Assembly (NCBI GenBank): GCA_043228905.1
Contig: JBHGNT010000020.1
Span: forward strand, 4,650,001-4,714,000
Direction of reading: 5' to 3'
DNA length: 64,000 nucleotides
DNA from: Azolla caroliniana
Lineage: Eukaryota > Polypodiophyta
In this document: positions 10,125-19,661 of the stretch, piece by piece
Layout: each line of letters opens with the position of its first letter
How positions within the stretch are numbered: position 1 is the stretch's first letter
Notes under the pieces: model-generated
Told to the model about the DNA's origin: nothing
Seen by the model: the letters and a program-made list of their open reading frames with translations, nothing else
The model's database searches: none
Made by a program: the position numbers and the translations under genes

Positions 10125-12153
10125 TTACGTCGGCCGTCCCGCTAGAAGAAACCTGTTAAGTGGTATGGATACAACAAGTACATGGTGCATCACTATGCGT
10201 ACATGACCAAGGTGGCAAAAGTGCGTGAGCCAGAGAGCTACGCAGAAGCGGCAAAGGACGCAAATTGGCATGCCGCTATGGAGGAAAAAATGCGGGCACT
10301 TGATGCCAATGACACATGGGACCTCGTTAACCCTCCCTGACATTGTAAACCAATCAGTTGCAAATGGGTGTACAAGGTAAAGTACAATGCCGACGGTTCA
10401 GTTAACCGGTACAAGGCCCGGTTAGTGGCAAAGGGATACGCTTAGACCCACGGAATCGACTACGACAAGACCTTCGCTCCGGTAGCGAAGATGACGACGG
10501 TTCGTGTGGTACTGGCGGTTGTCGCGGCAAGGGGGTGGCATCTTCACTAGATGGATGTGAAGAATGCATTTCTTCAAGGCGACCTTCAAGAAGAGGTCTT
10601 TATGATCCAACCACCCGGATTTCAGTCGGAGATGAAAAAGTTGGCAAGATGTCGGCTCAAGAAGTCGCTTTACGGTTTGAAACAAGCCCCCCGAGTTTGG
10701 AATGCGAAGATCACGCACCGGTTGCGTAAGATGGCGTTTGTGGCCTCTAAATCCGACTCATCGTTGTTCATCCGGCAAGGTCCGGACGGTCCGGTTTGCA
10801 TCTTGCTCTATGTAGATGATCTAGTCATCACCAGACCTGGACTCACCGAAATCAGCCGTGTCAAGGCCCAATTGTTGGATGCATTTGAGATGAAGGACCT
10901 AAGGGACCTTCATTATTCCCTTGGAATCGAGGTGATCCGAACCCCCAACGACATATTGCTCTCACAACGACACTATGTGTTAAATATGTTGTACAAATTC
11001 GGCATGACGGAATGTTGACCTGTCGCAACACCCCTAGACCGGAACCAAAAGCTCTGTCCCGACTCCGGACTGGCCTGCAATGAGAAACGGTTCCAACAAA
11101 TTGTCGAAAGCTTGATATACTTGACAATCACTCGACCCGACATCTGTTATCCGGTCGGAGTGATCAGCCAATTCATGCAGAAGCCGACAGTGGAGCACCT
11201 TCAGTGCGCGCAACAAATATTGCGATATGTCAGCGGCACGAAGGACCGGAGACTGCTATACCAAGGAGTTATAACCGAAGAGCTAATCGGATATACAAAT
11301 GCCGACTGGGCCGATGATGCATCGGATCGCCGATCCACCTCTGGTTACATGTTTTCCCTTGGTAGCGCAGCTGTTGCGTGGAGCAGCCAACAGTGGCTCT
11401 GTCGAGCACTGAGGGTGAGTATCGGGGCGCTACCGTTGCCACCTGTGAAGCCATTTGGCTTCGGCAACTGCTGCAAGACCTGCAAATCGAGGTACTAACC
11501 CCGATCTTGATCTACTACGACAACATGAGCAACATTCAGCTCTCCAAGAACCCCGTGTTCCATGCTCGGACAAAGCACATAGTGAACGGGTCCTGAGCGG
11601 TGAAGTTGAACTTCAGTATGTTCAGACGGATCGGCAAGTTGCCGACATCTTTACCAAACCACTTGGATTGGACAAGTTGCAGCACTTCACCGACATGCTT
11701 GGTGTTCAACATCTCGACGTGCCACACTTGAGGGTGAGAACAGGCAAAGGCAAAGAAACTAGTGCCATAACGGGCAAAGGCAAAGAAATTGTTGCCGGCA
11801 CCGGACAAGGAACCGGGAAGGGAAGAACCAACAAAGGGGGAGACGAGAGAAAAAAGGAAGCCAAGTCGATGAAAGAAGTCGGCACGTTTGAACAAGTCCG
11901 AATGAGCGGTAGCGGCGGCAGAGTCAAGAAGGACAGAGCCGACCGGAAGGAGAAGGCCAAGATATGGTCTGATGTGGTGAAGGGCCTAAAACCACAAGAC
12001 GAGTTGGAGAACACCGACTTGGACAAGAGCTGGAACGAATCGGGAGCGACCGATTCAGACAAGAGCGGGAACGGATCGGAGAGAGCCAATTTGATTCAAC
12101 AGTTGGATTCGGATGAGCCTAAGCAACTAAAGGCCAAGTGGACAGAGACGTAG
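10125..12153 (+). pseudogene. Cop-1 reverse transcriptase, RNase H and charged tail
   Basis: RT blocks [46 protein letters not shown] and LLYVDDLVI (YxDD motif near 10815) are present with stops near 10338, 10443, 10549 and 11016. RNase H follows ([19 protein letters not shown] near 11290, a frame change, then [20 protein letters not shown] and ADIFTKPLG near 11640). Downstream a Lys/Glu/Gly-rich tail of about 150 residues runs to a TAG at 12151-12153 and contains KAKIWSDVVKGLKPQDELEN. The tail is shared with Cop-6 and, more weakly, Cop-2. Confidence 0.88.
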
Positions 12154-12417
12154 CGGAAGTTGACACCAACACGGAGGAACCGACAGGTCGGCAAGCGCCG
12201 GAGTTGCAACAGCAGTGGAGCTGAATTGGACCTAATGAGTAGACAAGCCGACCGAGGAGGTCGAGGTGCGTAGAACTAGAGGGGTCGCGGCAAAAGGGAC
12301 CGAGCTGGATGAGGAGCGCGAGCAAGGCGGAGTGATGCCAGAAGGAGCCGGGTAGAAGGACCGGCTACCATGAACACTGACACCACGATCCGACCTCAAG
12401 TTGAGCTTGAGGGGGAG
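12154..12417 (+). other. Cop-1 3' untranslated region with PPT
   Basis: No coding region. Decayed remnants of the tail occur near 12240. The PPT (about 12408-12417, TGAGGGGGAG) primes plus-strand DNA next to the 3' LTR. Confidence 0.7.
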
Positions 12418-12821
12418 TGTTGAACGGCAAGCTCAACCGGATCTGGATCGGCTGAATAAGCCTGAGCCAGATTGGTGAGCTGGGTAACCGGATCAGAGCG
12501 GTAACCGGAAGCCTAGTAGTAGCCTAGACTACTAGGTAGTCATTGTCTCGTAGTTAGTGTTAGACGCTCGTGTGAGCATTGAAGTACACTATACTTCTGT
12601 CAATCCTTCTAAGGACTTGTACAAATAGTGTTGTTGAGCACGTTGTATATACAGAGAATTTTTGTAATAGAAGAACCGTTGTCTGCTCTCTTTGTCTCTC
12701 CTGCGTACTCATACTTTCTGTGTGTGTTGAGTTCTATTAATCTATATCTCTCACACTCTCTCTCTATTGCTATCCAGTTGAGCCGATATTGATCAAACGC
12801 TTCCGCACTTTAACGCTTACA
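12418..12821 (+). repeat. Cop-1 3' LTR
   Basis: TGTTGAACGG start, TTTAACGCTTACA end, colinear with the 5' LTR with scattered base changes and small indels (404 against 420 bp). The last 91 bp are duplicated downstream. Confidence 0.92.
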
Positions 12822-13182
12822 TGATATTTCTGGAAGCAATGGGACGACCATCAATAACTACTACAGAGGCTGGACATAGGAGTTTTCTTAAGGATATCTG
12901 AAGAGCTTGGGCAAAATTCCTATCCATGAAGCAAGAATTAGATCTGGAATCTAGGAGTTCTGTTAATCTATCTCTCTCACACTCTCTCTCTGTTGCTATC
13001 CAGTTGAGTCGATATTGATCAAACGCTTCCACACTTTAACGTTTACATGATATTTCCGGAATCAATGGGACGACCATCAATAACTACTACAGAGGTTGGA
13101 CACGGGAGTTTTCTTAGGGATATCTAATGAGCTTGGGCAAAATTCCTATCCATGAAGCAAGAATTAGCTCTGGAATCTAGGA
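12731..13182. repeat. Tandem duplication across the LTR/host junction
   Basis: Unit 1 is 12731-12955 and unit 2 is 12956-13182. Each holds the last 91 bp of the Cop-1 LTR, TSD-like TGATA and about 134 bp of Gyp-B protease. Units differ at scattered bases. On the minus strand each protease piece encodes LLDSR.NSCFMDRNFAQA, where the usual DSG/DTG active site reads DSR. Confidence 0.85.
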
Positions 13183-13305
13183 GTGTTGAGACATGTACTA
13201 GAGAGGTCCTTTTAGTACTAACAGTTACTTGGGCTAAGAACACATTGCTAACTTGCTTAGAGGGAATGGAACCACTAATGGGATGCACAGATCTAGGAAA
13301 ACCCC
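13183..13305 (-). pseudogene. Gyp-B gag-protease junction fragment
   Basis: Minus-strand codons VHPISGSIPSKQVSNVFLA and VSTKRTSLVHVSTLLDSR lead into the protease. Upstream gag sequence is missing here: the next 2.4 kb is the Penelope-like element, and the gag N-terminus reappears only at 17971-18365. Confidence 0.7.
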
Positions 13306-13319
13306 AACACACATCCAAA

Positions 13320-15651
13320 AAACACGGCTATGCCCCCGACAAAAAACGGGGGCACAAGGACACACAAAGCATCAAATTCATCCCCCACTGCCCCCACCTC
13401 CTTCTTAAGGACCCAGTCCTTTATCCCAAGTTATGGATAAAGCTATGCTTATCCCGTACCACCCACACATCCCATACCCCCCACGTACCCTATATTTGTC
13501 CCGATGAATGTACGACCACCTACCTCCCTACCCCCACCTATGAAACAATCAATGTCTCACTTCAAGACCATCAAACCCACCACACGGTCCTATCCTCGAC
13601 CCTCAGTTCCTCGACCCCCAGTCCTTCAACCCCCAGTCCCTCGACCCCCAGTCCCTCGACCCCCAATTCCACGACCCATGCCTTACCCCTGGCCCCCAGT
13701 CAAACGACCTACTCCTCATCCTCGGCCCCCAGTCCCGCAAGGCGCACCCAACACACGCACCACGGGACCGAAACTAAATCCTCTACCAAGAAAATACGTA
13801 GGGGTAGACTTAGAAAATTACATTGGCTCCCGCTTCTTCAACCATTAACCTACCTCCACATTTTACTGGGAAGGCAAACACCCTCCCAGCTCAAGAATAG
13901 GATCACTAATCACTCATTGCACAACCTTTCCTCTTTCCACCTTCCTCCACCCCAACTCAAACTTCTAAGCTTAGGTCTAGACTTTATTCCCCTAGCCCAA
14001 CCTATTAGAAAACAACAATTGATAGATGCCGTTGTATCCTTGGATAGAACTTACCACCTCAAATATTTCTTTAGAAACTCTACTAACATTATCTCTCCAT
14101 TTAGAATACCGAACCCCAGTTGGAATCCCCCAGCCGTGCCAGAAATCACACAAACCATCACATCTATCACCTCTGCCCTCCCCTCCCCACCCACCATCCC
14201 AACCTCGCCCTCATAGGAACTTTAGAACTGCACTACATAATCTCAAAAACAATGAAGACATAGTTATTAAAACCGCGGATAAAAATCTAGGCACGTGCAT
14301 TCTCTCTAAGGATTGGTACCTTAACGAATGCCTTAGACAGCTCAACGACAAAAACACTTACACCCCCGTCAAAGACATCCCCCTAGAAACTCTCCACAGT
14401 CGACTTGAACACCTATGTCTGAAAGCTTCCCCCCACCTCTCCAATGAGGAAATTAGATTCCTCCTTCAGAAACCCAAACATGGTTTTAGGATATGTTGTT
14501 TCTACATCATCCCCAAAATCCACAAGCCCATTGTTGTAGGACGCCCTATTTGCGCCTACAACAATTATGTTTGCGAAAGAGCCTCTAAATGGCTACACCA
14601 TCTACTACATCCTGTCTTATTGTCTAAAAAACAACACCTCAAAGACTCCTTAACACTTGTTAAGGACCTAGCACACCACACCTTCCCCAAAACTTGCACG
14701 TTGTTTTCTTTTGACGTAGTGTCACTATATCCCAGTATACCTACCACGGAAGGTCTATTGGTTTTTAAAAAATCTATTTCACATCATTTCCCATCACACA
14801 AAACCAAAATCATTATGAGTGTTGCCAAACTTATACTTAGAAACAATTTTCTCTCCTTTAATAATGCTTTTTGGTTACAAATTAAAGGCACCGCGATGGG
14901 TAGTAATTTTGCCGTTGTTTACGCTTGCTTGTTTCTTTCGCAGCTAGAGGACAACAACCTAGCTTTCCAAACACCGCAACTACTCTACTACAAACGCTAC
15001 ATCGATGATGCCATAGGAGTTTGGGAAGGTTCCCCCGATACACTTCACACCTTCTTACACCAATACGGCGTGCCTCTACAACAACACATCCGTATTGAAT
15101 CAACAACCTCCCCTAAAGAGATCACCATCCTGGACGTCGTCTTCTTCAAAGGCCCATACTTTAAAGAATTCGGCATCCTCGACACCGCATGCCACCAAAA
15201 ACCTCTCAATGCCTACATGTACCTCCCGTGGAAATCCTCTCACCCCATAGCACACCAAAAAGGCTTCATCACGGGAGAACTAAAACGGTATGCTATCCGG
15301 GAGAGCTCGGAAAATGGCTACATGGAACTACGCAAAAAGTTCTACGACCGCCTAAGAGCTAGGGGCTACCCATCGAAGTTCCTACTCAAGTGTTTTTCGA
15401 CTGTCCCCTACTCCATACGAAACCAACTACTCTCTAACCAACCCGACAAAAAAAAACTTCCACCCATTGTTTTTAAGCTTCGTTACTCCCCATGTATCAA
15501 AAAACTCCAAATCAGAGCACTCATGAGAAACAAACTTAAACCCCTTCTAGGACAACCACAATACAGTTCCCTTACACCCCCTCTCACGTGTTGGCTAAAT
15601 GGTAAAAAACTAAGAAACCACCTAGTACATGCATCCTTTCCCCCCACCTAA
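13320..15651 (+). pseudogene. Penelope-like reverse transcriptase (one frameshift)
   Basis: The N-terminal part (to about 14200) has a Ser/Thr/Pro-rich stretch, a basic RRGRLRKLHW segment and a NLSSFHLPPPQLKLLSLGLDF block typical of PLE N-termini. A frameshift within about 14160-14215 changes frame. The RT then shows KTADKNLGTCI, KIHKP..GRPI (about 14520-14550), FSFDVVSLYPSIPT (motif A, catalytic Asp near 14715), GTAMGSNFAVVYA (motif B), RYIDDAIGVW (YxDD-type motif C, about 15000) and ILDVVF (motif D). It ends LTCWLNGKKLRNHLVHA, the usual PLE RT C-terminal block, then a TAA. In PLEs with an endonuclease a GIY-YIG domain follows this block; here there is none. Known endonuclease-lacking PLEs (Athena/Coprina type) often sit at telomeres; no TTTAGGG repeat is seen here. 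Confidence 0.82.
13600..13675 (+). repeat. 15-bp C-rich minisatellite in the PLE
   Basis: About five units of TCGACCCCCAGTCCC, encoding Ser-Thr-Pro-Ser-Pro repeats in the PLE N-terminal region. Confidence 0.8.
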
Positions 15652-15747
15652 TGTTTTATGTACTCTCACCCCTCTTAACCCCCACCTAAAGTCTTGTGTA
15701 CACTCTTTTACCTTCCCTTTGTACACACTTTTGTATGTCCCACATAC

Positions 15748-17514
15748 AAGGAAGAGATGCACGCATTGGCGGAGAACGAGACCTGGGACCTGGTTGACGC
15801 ACCGAAGGGTGTGAAGCCGATCGGGTGTAGATGGGTGTACAAAGTCAAGTACAACACCGATGGCTCGGTCAACCGGTACAAGGCTCGGGTAGTGGCAAAC
15901 GGCTACGCGCAGAAACACGGCATCGACTATGATGAGACGTTTGCGCCGGTCGCGAAAATGACGACCGTCCGTGTTTTGCTTGCAGTAGCCGTGGCCAAGG
16001 GGTGGCACTTACATCAGATGGATGTAAAGAATGCGTTCCTGCAAGGTGACCTTGAGGAACAGGTGTACATGGTACAGCCCCCCGGATTTCACTCCGGAAC
16101 GAACTCCTCGGCAGTATGCCGACTGAAGAAGTCCCTTTACGAACTGAAGCAAGCCCCGCGTGCCTGGAACGCGAAGATCACGCAACAACTGCGTCAGTTG
16201 GGATTCGTCACGTCAAAATCGGACTCTTCCCTGTTCATCCGGAAAGGTCGACTCGGACCGGTTAGTATTTTACTATATGTTGATGACTTGGTCATCACCG
16301 GCTCCGACCTAGGTGAAATCGACCGCGTGAAGCTCCAGCTTGCGGCATCATTCGACATGAAGGATCCGGGGGACCTTCATTACTTCCTCGGGATCGAAGT
16401 GATCCGTACCCCCGAAGGCATATTGATCAGCCAACGTCACTACGTGCTGAGTATGCTCTTCAAACTCGGGATGGCTGACTGTAAGTCCGTCTCGACTCCT
16501 CTGGACAGAACCATCAAGCTTCGTCCTGATACGGGAAAGGTATGCGACCCGACGAGGTTCCGACAAATTGTCGGAAGCCTCATATACTTGACCATCACCC
16601 GACCCGACCTCAGTTATCCGGTCGGTGTGATCAGTCAGTTCATGGCACGACCTACCGAGGAGCACCTTCAGTGTGCGCAACGCCTGCGGTACGTAAGTGG
16701 CATTAAGGACCGAGGACTGCTATATTAGACCGATGCAGCCGCGCAGTTAGTCGGCTACACCGATGTTGATTGGGCTGGCAACGCCGCCGATCGCCGATCC
16801 ACGTCCGGATACGCGTTCTCCCTCGGGAGTGCCGCGATCGTGTGGAGCAGTAAAAAGCAGCCGACAGTTGCACTGTCGAGCACCGAAGTTGAGTACCGAG
16901 GAGCGGCTGTCGCGACATGCGAAGCCATATGGTTGAAGCGGCTACCTAAGGACCTGCTAGAGGAGGTGTAAGATCCGACGACGATCTACTGCGACAACCT
17001 CAGCAGCATCCAACTCGCGAAAAACCCCGTTTTCCACGCACGGACCAAGCACATTTAGGTGCACTACCACTTCGTCCGTGAGCGTGTCCTTTCCGGTGAA
17101 GTCGAACTTCAGTACGTTCCGACGGATCGGCAGGCTGCCGACATCTTCACCAAGCCTCTTGGTCTGGACAAGTTGCGGCAATTCTCAGGTGCGCTCGATT
17201 TGCGTCACCTTGACGTGCCGAACTTGAGGGGGAGAACAGTCCCGAACGACCAAGCAAGGCAGCAGGAAAGGAGCGGTGACCATGACACCGAGTTGGTTGA
17301 CTCGTTTGTTGACTCGGTTGAAGACGGATCGGCTGAAGAAGCCGAGGGCGACTTCGGATCGGCTGAAGAAGCCGAGGGCGGACCCACAGAAAAGTCCGGA
17401 AACGGACAGAAGGGGAGCAGCCGAAGGAAAGAGCCGAAGCCAACCACGGATAGGGGAGATGACGCCATCGAGGGTGAGAAAACTCGGACGAGAGCGAAAA
17501 CCGATCGGGTGTAG
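15748..17514 (+). pseudogene. Cop-2 RT and RNase H, 5'-truncated copia (lineage alpha)
   Basis: Copia homology starts abruptly at about 15748 (EEMHALAENETWDLV). The RT is intact through [38 protein letters not shown] and LLYVDDLVITG (YVDD near 16275) to a TAG at 16726. RNase H continues in frame ([31 protein letters not shown]) with stops near 16969 and 17056, then ADIFTKPLGLDKL near 17145. A charged tail with two GSAEEAEG repeats ends at 17512. The 5' LTR, gag, protease and integrase are absent; the PLE abuts the break. Closest in the window to the homologous region of Cop-6. Confidence 0.88.
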
Positions 17515-17970
17515 CCGAGTCGGTTCGGATGTTTGATTCAGATAGGCTGAATCAACCGAGGCCCAAGCGGAAGAAAAGGCAGCTGAAGAAGCGTCAACAC
17601 CGCAACAACAGAAGAGTTGATAAGGGCCGCATGAGCAGACAAGCCGACCGGAAGGGTCGAAGCGCGCGGAGTCGGTAAACTAGGAGGTCGTTAGGAAAGA
17701 TATTCCATGAGGAATATATTTGGGAGTTAGTGTAGGAGCTCTTAATGAGCATTGAAGTACTGTCAGTACTTCGGTCAGTCCTTCTAGGACTTGTATAAAA
17801 GTGCTCACTGAGCATGTCTTATGTACACACACACACAGATTGAGTATTATTGTGAAATATAGTTTTTTGTGTTTCTCTCTCTGTCTCTCCCGCGTATACC
17901 GTGTAAGTCCAAGCTCTCCATTAAACCTGTGTTTCCTTCCTCTGTTCTATCTTCATACCTGCTTCCGCAC
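17515..17970 (+). repeat. Cop-2 3' region and partial LTR
   Basis: The first 110 bp encode, in another frame, the tail remnant DKGRMSRQADRKGRS shared with Cop-6. LTR homology starts near 17680. It carries the stem-loops GCTC/GAGC (17738-17750), GAAGTACT/AGTACTTC (17754-17772) and AGTCCT/AGGACT (17777-17791), then TATA TGTATAAAA at about 17792. The LTR start and PPT are lost. Gag of Gyp-B resumes at about 17971. Confidence 0.8.
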
Positions 17971-18365
17971 GCAACGGAGCAAACCATGCCAAAGTTGAGC
18001 CACTTAACAATGTGCCTACTAAACCCACTCGTGATGCATCGGTGGGATATCAGGAAGGATGCATTTGAATGACTAATCGTACCTAATTAAGGAATCCTCT
18101 AAACTGCGATCACGTTCCATCGAATTTCATGGGAAGGCCGATCTTGGGTTCTTTATGAACCCCTTGCGTACTTGGTTGCTTCGAGATGTTGCACGTGTAA
18201 CGCTAGTTCCCCGTGTTGTTGTTGCGTTTGATGCTTGTCTAAGGAGATTTGTTGAAGCTCCCCCAGCAGTCGTTGATTTTCTTTTTCCAATGCGAGAAAC
18301 TTCTCTTTCAAGCATTGCAACTCCGAAAAAATGGATTGATATTCTTGAGTGCTAACAGTGGCCAT
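17971..18365 (-). pseudogene. Ty3/gypsy gag N-terminus (Gyp-B)
   Basis: ATG at 18365 (minus), MATVSTQEYQSIFSELQ, followed by a heptad-rich coiled-coil of about 45 residues. A frame break near 18155 leads to LPMKFDGTRSQFRGFLN, MHPSRYPTDASRVGLVGTLL and STLAWFAPL, the conserved gypsy gag (capsid N-lobe) block. It is cut at about 17971 by Cop-2. This is the 5' end of the Gyp-B coding region; about 90 bp of its leader follow to the right before the next LTR. Confidence 0.85.
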
Positions 18366-18458
18366 AGTATGAGAGAAAAGTGGAATAAGAGATTAGTATG
18401 AAGGGAGGGAGAAGTAAGAAGATAAAGTAAGAGAAGGAGAAAAATCAGTTCAAACTGT

Positions 18459-19165
18459 TGTTGGGAAACAGGTCCCTCCGGATGGGAAGGGAGAAGAACA
18501 GTGCCGACAAACAATCTCAGCCGAGGCCGATAGGCCAAGGCCGGAACCGCATGAGGAGTACCCGGCTACGGAGTGCCGGATGGTGCAGACCTGGTGAGAA
18601 CCGGATGAGGAGTACCCGGCTACGGAGAGCTGGATGGTGCAGACCCGGTGAGAACCGGATAAGGAATACCCGGCTACGGAGAGCCGGATGGTGCAGACCC
18701 GATGAGAACCGGATGAGGAGTACCCGGCTACGGAGAGCCGGATGGTGCAAACCCGGTGAGAAGTGCTCACCGGATGAAGAGACATATTCGTAAATATGTT
18801 TCTAAGAGCCCATCGTGGCTATATTTGTAAATAGCCGAAAAGTCATATTAGTATAAATATGACTTAGGGCAAACTATTGTTGTGGTGGTTGTTTTATTCT
18901 TGTTGGTGCAAGAAGAGAGATAACGCATAACCGTGTACAAAGAGAGTGAGAGAGAAAGAGGTCGTTGCCTCTGTTGTAACCGCCGCCTGTGGCGAGGATC
19001 GTGAGCACGAGGTCGTTGCCTCCGTGAACTCACTGTTGTACATTCTAACATATTGATAGTTTGCAGTCTGTGGGCTACCGTGGTTTTTTCCCTAGTTTGG
19101 GTTTTTCCACCTAAACATCCTGTGTACTCTTCTCTTCACTGTGTCGTGAATTTATCTCCCGTTTT
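18459..19165 (+). repeat. Lineage-beta copia LTR, U5-truncated
   Basis: TGTTGGGAAACAGG start. It has about four 54-bp U3 repeats (18545-18770), each with CCGGCT/AGCCGG arms. Three inverted repeats follow at 18782-18864 with the TATA box in the third, then the R/U5 text seen in the Cop-5 LTRs up to about 19165. It lies in the Gyp-B leader. Its 3' end is missing: it runs directly into another LTR of opposite orientation. Confidence 0.82.
18782..18864 (+). promoter_or_regulatory. Three inverted repeats around the LTR TATA box
   Basis: ACATATT/AATATGT (18782-18799), GGCTAT/ATAGCC (18817-18836, centre ATTTGTAA) and AGTCATAT/ATATGACT (18841-18864, spanning TATAAATA). The same three stand in the Cop-7 LTR; related sets with different arms are in Cop-3 and Cop-4. 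Confidence 0.75.
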
Positions 19166-19661
19166 CTAAGGGAAAAACCAGAGGGGTTCACAAACCCCGA
19201 GAAACAGAATCACTACGATAGAGATGTAGTACAATAAGAATCTTGGAGGCAACGACCTCGAGTTCTTCTTCATCGGACTGAATGGTTGTGGAGTTACTAA
19301 GTCTTACACTCTCACTCTCTCTTCCTTATACAATTACAAAGGCAACTACCTTCTTAGTGACTTATTACCACTATATTGATTCAACTTCGCTTCTATAAAG
19401 TTTGCCCTAGTTGCTTATATACTAAAACACATTTTAGGATATTTACAAATATAGCCCACAAGGGGCACATTCAGACTATTTACAATTATAGCCCCTTGAA
19501 TTGGGAAATTGATTTTCGATTTCAGTTTTCGATCTCGGCCGAGGCCGCTCGAATTGGGAAATCAATTTTCGATTTCCGTTTTCGATCTTGGCCGAAATAC
19601 TCATTGACTCCACCAGATTCGGTTCTTTCTCTTCCCAGAAGGAGAGACTTGTTTCCTGACA
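19166..19661 (-). repeat. Lineage-beta copia LTR fragment, reversed
   Basis: On the minus strand it starts TGTCAGGAAACAAG at 19661. It shares the GGAGTCAATGAGTATTTCGG block and the GGGCAAACTT leader with the Cop-3 3' LTR. It carries two copies of a segment reading GAAATCGAAAATTGATTTC or similar. It is truncated in U5 where it meets the plus-strand LTR. Confidence 0.72.

Larger units (their letters stand above)
6959..12821 (+). mobile_element. Complete Ty1/copia element Cop-1 (lineage alpha)
   Basis: LTRs at 6959-7378 and 12418-12821, flanked by the perfect 5-bp TSD TGATA (6954-6958 and 12822-12826). PBS GGTATCAGAGC follows the 5' LTR; PPT GAGGGGGAG precedes the 3' LTR. Order gag, protease, integrase, RT, RNase H is copia type. 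It sits in the protease gene of Gyp-B. Multiple stops and frameshifts in gag and pol make it non-autonomous. Confidence 0.95.
13306..15747 (+). mobile_element. Penelope-like retroelement without GIY-YIG endonuclease
   Basis: Base composition changes at about 13306 to C/A-rich DNA, and copia sequence resumes at about 15748. Between them lies one Penelope-like (PLE) open region with a central RT and no GIY-YIG domain on either side. Neither boundary shows LTRs or a clear TSD. A perfect 7-bp inverted repeat, GCCCCCG/CGGGGGC, lies at 13332-13353 near the left end. Confidence 0.8.

Noticed and set aside
13306-15747. Hammerhead ribozyme or GIY-YIG domain of the Penelope-like element
   Set aside because: I looked for CTGATGA...GAAA cores in the flanks and for GIY...YIG residues at both ends of the RT and found neither.
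18517-18793. Repetitive protein frames over the 54-bp LTR repeats (also 32865-33402, 38339-38741)
   Set aside because: 54 is divisible by three, so several frames stay open through the array on both strands; they lie in LTR U3 with no start context or conservation.
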